Shown piece after piece: positions 7,578 to 10,280 of a DNA stretch of 10,280 nt. The stretch is from Bacillota bacterium (GTDB lineage: Bacteria > Bacillota_A > Clostridia > Lachnospirales > Bianqueaceae), in the NCBI GenBank assembly GCA_017420625.1, contig JAFOIR010000131.1:1-10280 (forward strand), written 5' to 3'. The stretch's first letter is position 1; each line of letters begins with the position of its first letter. The notes under the pieces are model-generated. The model did no database searches. It was not told where the DNA came from and worked only from the letters and a program-made list of their open reading frames with translations. The position numbers and the translations under genes are program-made.

Positions 7578-9038
7578 ATGGCTTCTAAAGCAATTACAGC
7601 GCCGAAAAATAAAGCTCATGAGCTGACATTCTTCGAAAAGCTGGGCAAGAAGTTTTCGGACTTCAGGAAGCGCTTCGAAGATGGTTCTCTGGGAACGAAG
7701 CTGGCTCACTTTATCTTCGGTGCAGGAAACTTTTATCATAAGCAGTACGTTAAGGGCGCGATCTTCCTGCTTCTGCAGATCGCGATCCTGGCGGTCATGA
7801 TCTTCTGTCCATCCATCAACGGGACGCCGTACGGCTGGAAAGCCCTGGCGAACCTTCCGCTGAAGAATCTGTCTGAAGGCGGCGGATTCGATCCGCTGAC
7901 CGGTCACTTTACCAGCGGTTCCGACTGTAAGCTGATGATCCTGTTCGGTTTTGTTACCATCGCACTGATCATCATCTACTTCATGCTCTGGAATATGAGC
8001 ATCGCGTCCTCCTACAAGGCGGACATGGACAAGAAGATCGGTAAAAAACCGACCACCTTCAAAGAGGATATGGCAGAGCTTCTGGACGGCAAGTTCCATG
8101 TGCTCATGCTGACACCTACCTGTATCGCCGCGACCGTCTTTACCATCCTGCCGACGATCTTCATGATCGCGCTGGCGTTCACGACCTACAACTCACAGGA
8201 CATGAACGACCTCGGCACGAACCTGTTCCGCTGGAACGGACTGCAGAACTTTGCAGCTGTGTTCACCGGTGAAGGCTCCCTGGGTATGGAGATCAAGAAC
8301 CGTTTCCTGCCGGTCCTCGGCTGGACGTTCATCTGGGCGATCTTTGCTACCTTAAGCTGCTATTTCGGCGGCATCATCCTTGCCCTTCTGATCAACAAGA
8401 AGGGCCTGAACGGAAAGAAAGTTTTCCGTACGATCTTCATCTTCACGATCGCAGTCCCGCAGTTCATTTCTCTGCTGGCTGTCCGTAACCTTTTGGGTGA
8501 GTACGGTCCGTTCAACCAGTTCCTGAAGGATCTCGGCTGGATCACCGAGTCAATTGGATTTTTGGGACTGAAGACAGGCGACAGCGAAAAGCTGGCGAAG
8601 GTCATGGTCATCATCGTCAACATGTGGGTCGGTATCCCGTATACCATGCTGATGACCTCCGGTATCCTGATGAATATTCCCGCGGATCTGTATGAAGCAG
8701 CCCGTGTGGACGGCGCATCGACCTTTAAGATGTTCTTTAAGATCACCCTGCCGTACGTTATCTTTATCACGACTCCGTACCTGATCTCCAGTTTCATCGG
8801 CAATATCAACTCCTTCAACACGATCTTCCTTCTGACAGGAGGCGGACCGACGTATACCGGCTATCAGGCCGGCGGCACCGACCTTCTGGTCACGTGGCTG
8901 TATAAGGTCACCATCGACCAGGGTTCCTACAACACCGGTGCCGTCATCGGTATCTTCACCTTCATCATCACTGCGACCATTACGCTGATCACGTATCGCC
9001 GCAGCAAAGCGTACAATGAGGAGGATACTTTCCAATGA
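7578..9038 (+). CDS. MalF-like ABC transporter permease
   Basis: This is one of the two channel subunits of the sugar importer. It starts at ATG 7578 with GGAGG at 7567-7571. The cytosolic N-terminus (1-45) is basic and leads, through a GAGNFYHKQYVKG segment (48-60), into a first helix (about 61-78). A second helix lies at about 117-138, and a third at about 175-200 precedes an outside loop (about 201-247). The remaining helices include 250-273, 283-303, 341-363, 391-410 and 452-472. The EAA loop that docks on the ATPase is clear: EAARVDGASTFKMFFKITLP (373-392). At 486 residues it is longer than the usual 290-residue CUT1 permease because of two extra N-terminal helices, as in MalF proteins. 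Its stop overlaps the start of the next permease gene, as expected for paired subunits. Confidence 0.94.
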   Translation: MASKAITAPKNKAHELTFFEKLGKKFSDFRKRFEDGSLGTKLAHFIFGAGNFYHKQYVKGAIFLLLQIAILAVMIFCPSINGTPYGWKALANLPLKNLSEGGGFDPLTGHFTSGSDCKLMILFGFVTIALIIIYFMLWNMSIASSYKADMDKKIGKKPTTFKEDMAELLDGKFHVLMLTPTCIAATVFTILPTIFMIALAFTTYNSQDMNDLGTNLFRWNGLQNFAAVFTGEGSLGMEIKNRFLPVLGWTFIWAIFATLSCYFGGIILALLINKKGLNGKKVFRTIFIFTIAVPQFISLLAVRNLLGEYGPFNQFLKDLGWITESIGFLGLKTGDSEKLAKVMVIIVNMWVGIPYTMLMTSGILMNIPADLYEAARVDGASTFKMFFKITLPYVIFITTPYLISSFIGNINSFNTIFLLTGGGPTYTGYQAGGTDLLVTWLYKVTIDQGSYNTGAVIGIFTFIITATITLITYRRSKAYNEEDTFQ

Positions 9039-9967
9039 GTTTACAGAAGAAAAAGAAAGTCAGCAGCCAGTCGCGCAATCGCCGGGTATCTCTTGGCGTA
9101 ACCTACGCGATCCTGATCATCATGGGTATCATCTGGCTGATCCCGCTGCTATGGATCCTTCTTTCTGCATTCCGCTGTGAGTATCAGCCGGACGGTACGT
9201 TCATCGGCCGTGTTACGAGCAACTTCTTCCCGAATAACTACGGACTGAAGAATTTCAAGGATCTGTTTACGGCAACTTACTATGGTGTGCCGCATGCTTT
9301 CCCGCGCTGGATGCTCAACACCCTGCTGATCGCAGTCATCGACTGTCTGATCTCCACATTCCTGGTACTTTCCGTGGCCTACTGTATGTCCAAGCTGAGA
9401 TTCAAACTTCGGAAAGCTTTTATGAACATCACGATGGTCATTGGACTGTTCCCCGGATTCATGAGCATGATCGCCATCTACTTCCTGCTGAAGTCGATCG
9501 GTCTGACCGGCAACCCAGCCCATCCGGGATATTCCGTGATCGGTCTGATCCTGGCTTACAGTGCCGGTGCAGGTCTGGGATTCCAGATCGCCAAAGGCTT
9601 CTTCGATGTTATCCCGAACGCGCTGGTTGAATCAGCCAAGCTGGACGGATGCACGAACTTCAAGATCTTCCGGCAGATCATCCTGCCGCTGGCGAAACCG
9701 ATCATCATCTATCAGGCGCTGATGAGCTTCACCGGTCCGTGGATGGACTTCATCTTCGCCAAGGTCATCATCGGTGCCGATAATGCACAGTACTGGACAG
9801 TTTCCGTTGGTCTGTACTCCATGCTGTTCGGTACGCATCCCGACACCAACCTCTTTACCCAGTTCGCGGCAGGCTGCGTGATCGTAGCGATCCCAATCGT
9901 TACATTGTTCATGTTCCTGCAGCAGTACTACGTGGAGGGCGTTACCGCTGGCGCCGTCAAAGGCTAA
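9035..9967 (+). CDS. MalG-like ABC transporter permease
   Basis: This is the second channel subunit. Its ATG (9035-9037) overlaps the malF-like stop in an ATGA junction, and its ribosome binding site GAGGAGG (9018-9024) lies inside the end of that gene. A basic N-terminus (1-18) leads into six likely helices starting at about 22, 93, 130, 166, 220 and 276. The EAA loop is ESAKLDGCTNFKIFRQIILP (199-218), and the C-terminus ends with QQYYVEGVTAGAVKG, which is characteristic of MalG-type permeases. At 310 residues it is of normal length. It is the last gene of the operon in this window: 303 bases of non-coding DNA follow. Confidence 0.94.
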   Translation: MSLQKKKKVSSQSRNRRVSLGVTYAILIIMGIIWLIPLLWILLSAFRCEYQPDGTFIGRVTSNFFPNNYGLKNFKDLFTATYYGVPHAFPRWMLNTLLIAVIDCLISTFLVLSVAYCMSKLRFKLRKAFMNITMVIGLFPGFMSMIAIYFLLKSIGLTGNPAHPGYSVIGLILAYSAGAGLGFQIAKGFFDVIPNALVESAKLDGCTNFKIFRQIILPLAKPIIIYQALMSFTGPWMDFIFAKVIIGADNAQYWTVSVGLYSMLFGTHPDTNLFTQFAAGCVIVAIPIVTLFMFLQQYYVEGVTAGAVKG

Positions 9968-9993
9968 ACCTTTTAAAGCATAAGGCAGAAGGA

Positions 9994-10012
9994 ATAGTTT
10001 TTCATAAACTAT
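9994..10012 (+). repeat. Short A/T-rich hairpin after the last permease gene
   Basis: ATAGTTT (9994-10000) pairs perfectly with AAACTAT (10006-10012) around a TTCAT loop. It sits 26 bases after the malG-like stop. It has almost no G-C pairs and no T run after it, so it is a weak candidate for a terminator or a 3'-end stabiliser. The symmetry is seen; the role is inferred. Confidence 0.45.
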
Positions 10013-10020
10013 AGGACGTA

Positions 10021-10134
10021 TTTCATAAAAGGACCCAGGGCAGTTTTTGTACCGACCTTTGAGGAACCGCAGTAATTGCTGCGGTGACCTCAACTGGAGG
10101 GACAAAAACTTCGTCCTGGGTCCTTTATGTGAAA
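10021..10134. repeat. 114-base imperfect palindrome, possible operon terminator or palindromic repeat element
   Basis: Both halves are reverse complements along nearly the whole length. AAAGGACCCAGG (10028-10039) pairs with 10115-10126 (12 bp). AGTTTTTGT (10042-10050) pairs with 10102-10110 (9 bp), TTGAGG (10059-10064) with 10088-10093, and CCGCAG (10067-10072) with 10079-10084, closing on a TAATTG loop. Small internal loops and bulges separate the stems, and TTTCA outside the first stem is matched by TGAAA at 10130-10134 across a short bulge. Transcribed from either strand it would form one long rod. The 3' side has only TCCTTTATG rather than a clean T run, and the other strand reads TCCTTTTATG, so it may stop transcription weakly from both sides. 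It could equally be a dispersed palindromic repeat or a small structured RNA. Confidence 0.75.
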
Positions 10135-10164
10135 GGTCTTTACGCTTCCGTGAAAATCTATTTC

Positions 10165-10193
10165 TTGAACTTAGGGCATCTTTTTGATATAAT
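10165..10193 (+). promoter_or_regulatory. Sigma-A promoter for the next gene
   Basis: TTGAAC (10165-10170) and a perfect TATAAT (10188-10193) are separated by 17 bases, the optimal spacing. Transcription should start near 10200, about 70 bases before the ATG at 10271. The promoter lies just after the long palindrome, which supports a transcription boundary between the transporter operon and the next gene. Confidence 0.85.
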
Positions 10194-10211
10194 GTCATGT
10201 AACTATGACTA

Positions 10212-10242
10212 TCAGCGTCCATGATGGAAGTGTGAACGCTGA
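10212..10242 (+). promoter_or_regulatory. Leader hairpin overlapping a cre-like site
   Basis: TCAGCGT (10212-10218) and ACGCTGA (10236-10242) form a perfect 7-bp stem, with an inner TCCA/TGGA mini-stem in the loop. The segment TGTGAACGCTGAAA (10231-10244) overlaps the 3' arm and matches the catabolite-repression consensus TGWNANCGNTNWCA at all but one fixed position (A instead of C at position 13). It lies about 30-45 bases after the predicted transcription start, where a bound CcpA could block elongation. The stem is seen directly; regulator binding is inference. Confidence 0.4.
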
Positions 10243-10270
10243 AACAGATAGAGATATAAGAGGATGAGCT

Positions 10271-10280
10271 ATGGATTTCA
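10271..10280 (+). CDS. First codons of the next gene (product unknown)
   Basis: ATG at 10271 is preceded by AAGAGGA (10258-10264) with a 6-base gap, and by the strong promoter at 10165-10193. Only three full codons (M-D-F) are in the window, so nothing can be said of the product. An ATG at 10264 overlaps the ribosome binding site and is a poor alternative. Confidence 0.55.

Noticed and set aside
9632..10222. - strand open frame crossing from the MalG-like gene through the palindrome
   Set aside because: It overlaps a certain permease gene and the palindromic region, and its translation shows no domain.
10264..10266. ATG as alternative start of the last gene
   Set aside because: It overlaps the ribosome binding site AAGAGGA, whereas ATG 10271 has proper spacing.

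Overview
The window looks like chromosome of a Gram-positive, probably anaerobic, gut-type bacterium of the Bacillota (Firmicutes). The clues are two lipoprotein signal peptides with a lipobox cysteine, strong AGGAGG-type ribosome binding sites, a near-consensus sigma-A promoter, a base composition of roughly half G+C, and transporter proteins of the Firmicutes maltodextrin type. Genus cannot be fixed from the sequence alone. No tRNA, rRNA, transposase or CRISPR array is visible.

Layout: positions 1-9967 are a tightly packed run of eight genes, all on the + strand. First comes the 3' end of a gene whose last 96 residues look like a carbohydrate-binding beta domain. A surface-anchored type I pullulanase (GH13, CBM41 plus CBM48) follows, then a small two-helix membrane protein with a PH-like tail. 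Next are a maltodextrin-type ABC transporter ATPase with an unusually long C-terminal extension and an RDD-family membrane protein. The run ends with a sugar-binding lipoprotein and the two permeases (MalF-like and MalG-like). Intergenic gaps are 14, 3, 56, 1, 21 and 44 bases, and the two permease genes overlap by 4 bases, so the set reads as one operon that begins upstream of the window.

Function: the extracellular lipoprotein pullulanase would cut alpha-1,6 branches of starch, glycogen or pullulan. The lipoprotein binding protein would capture the released maltodextrins, and the MalF/MalG-like channel powered by the ATPase would import them. The ATPase is encoded within the operon, and it carries about 255 residues beyond the usual regulatory domain that appear to repeat the TOBE-like fold. 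The two small membrane proteins (PH-like and RDD) have no known job in sugar uptake.

Positions 9968-10270 are non-coding. They hold a small A/T hairpin, a 114-base imperfect palindrome (likely operon end or a palindromic repeat element), and a strong promoter (TTGAAC, 17 bases, TATAAT). After the promoter come a leader hairpin, a one-mismatch cre-like site, and the first codons of another + strand gene at 10271.
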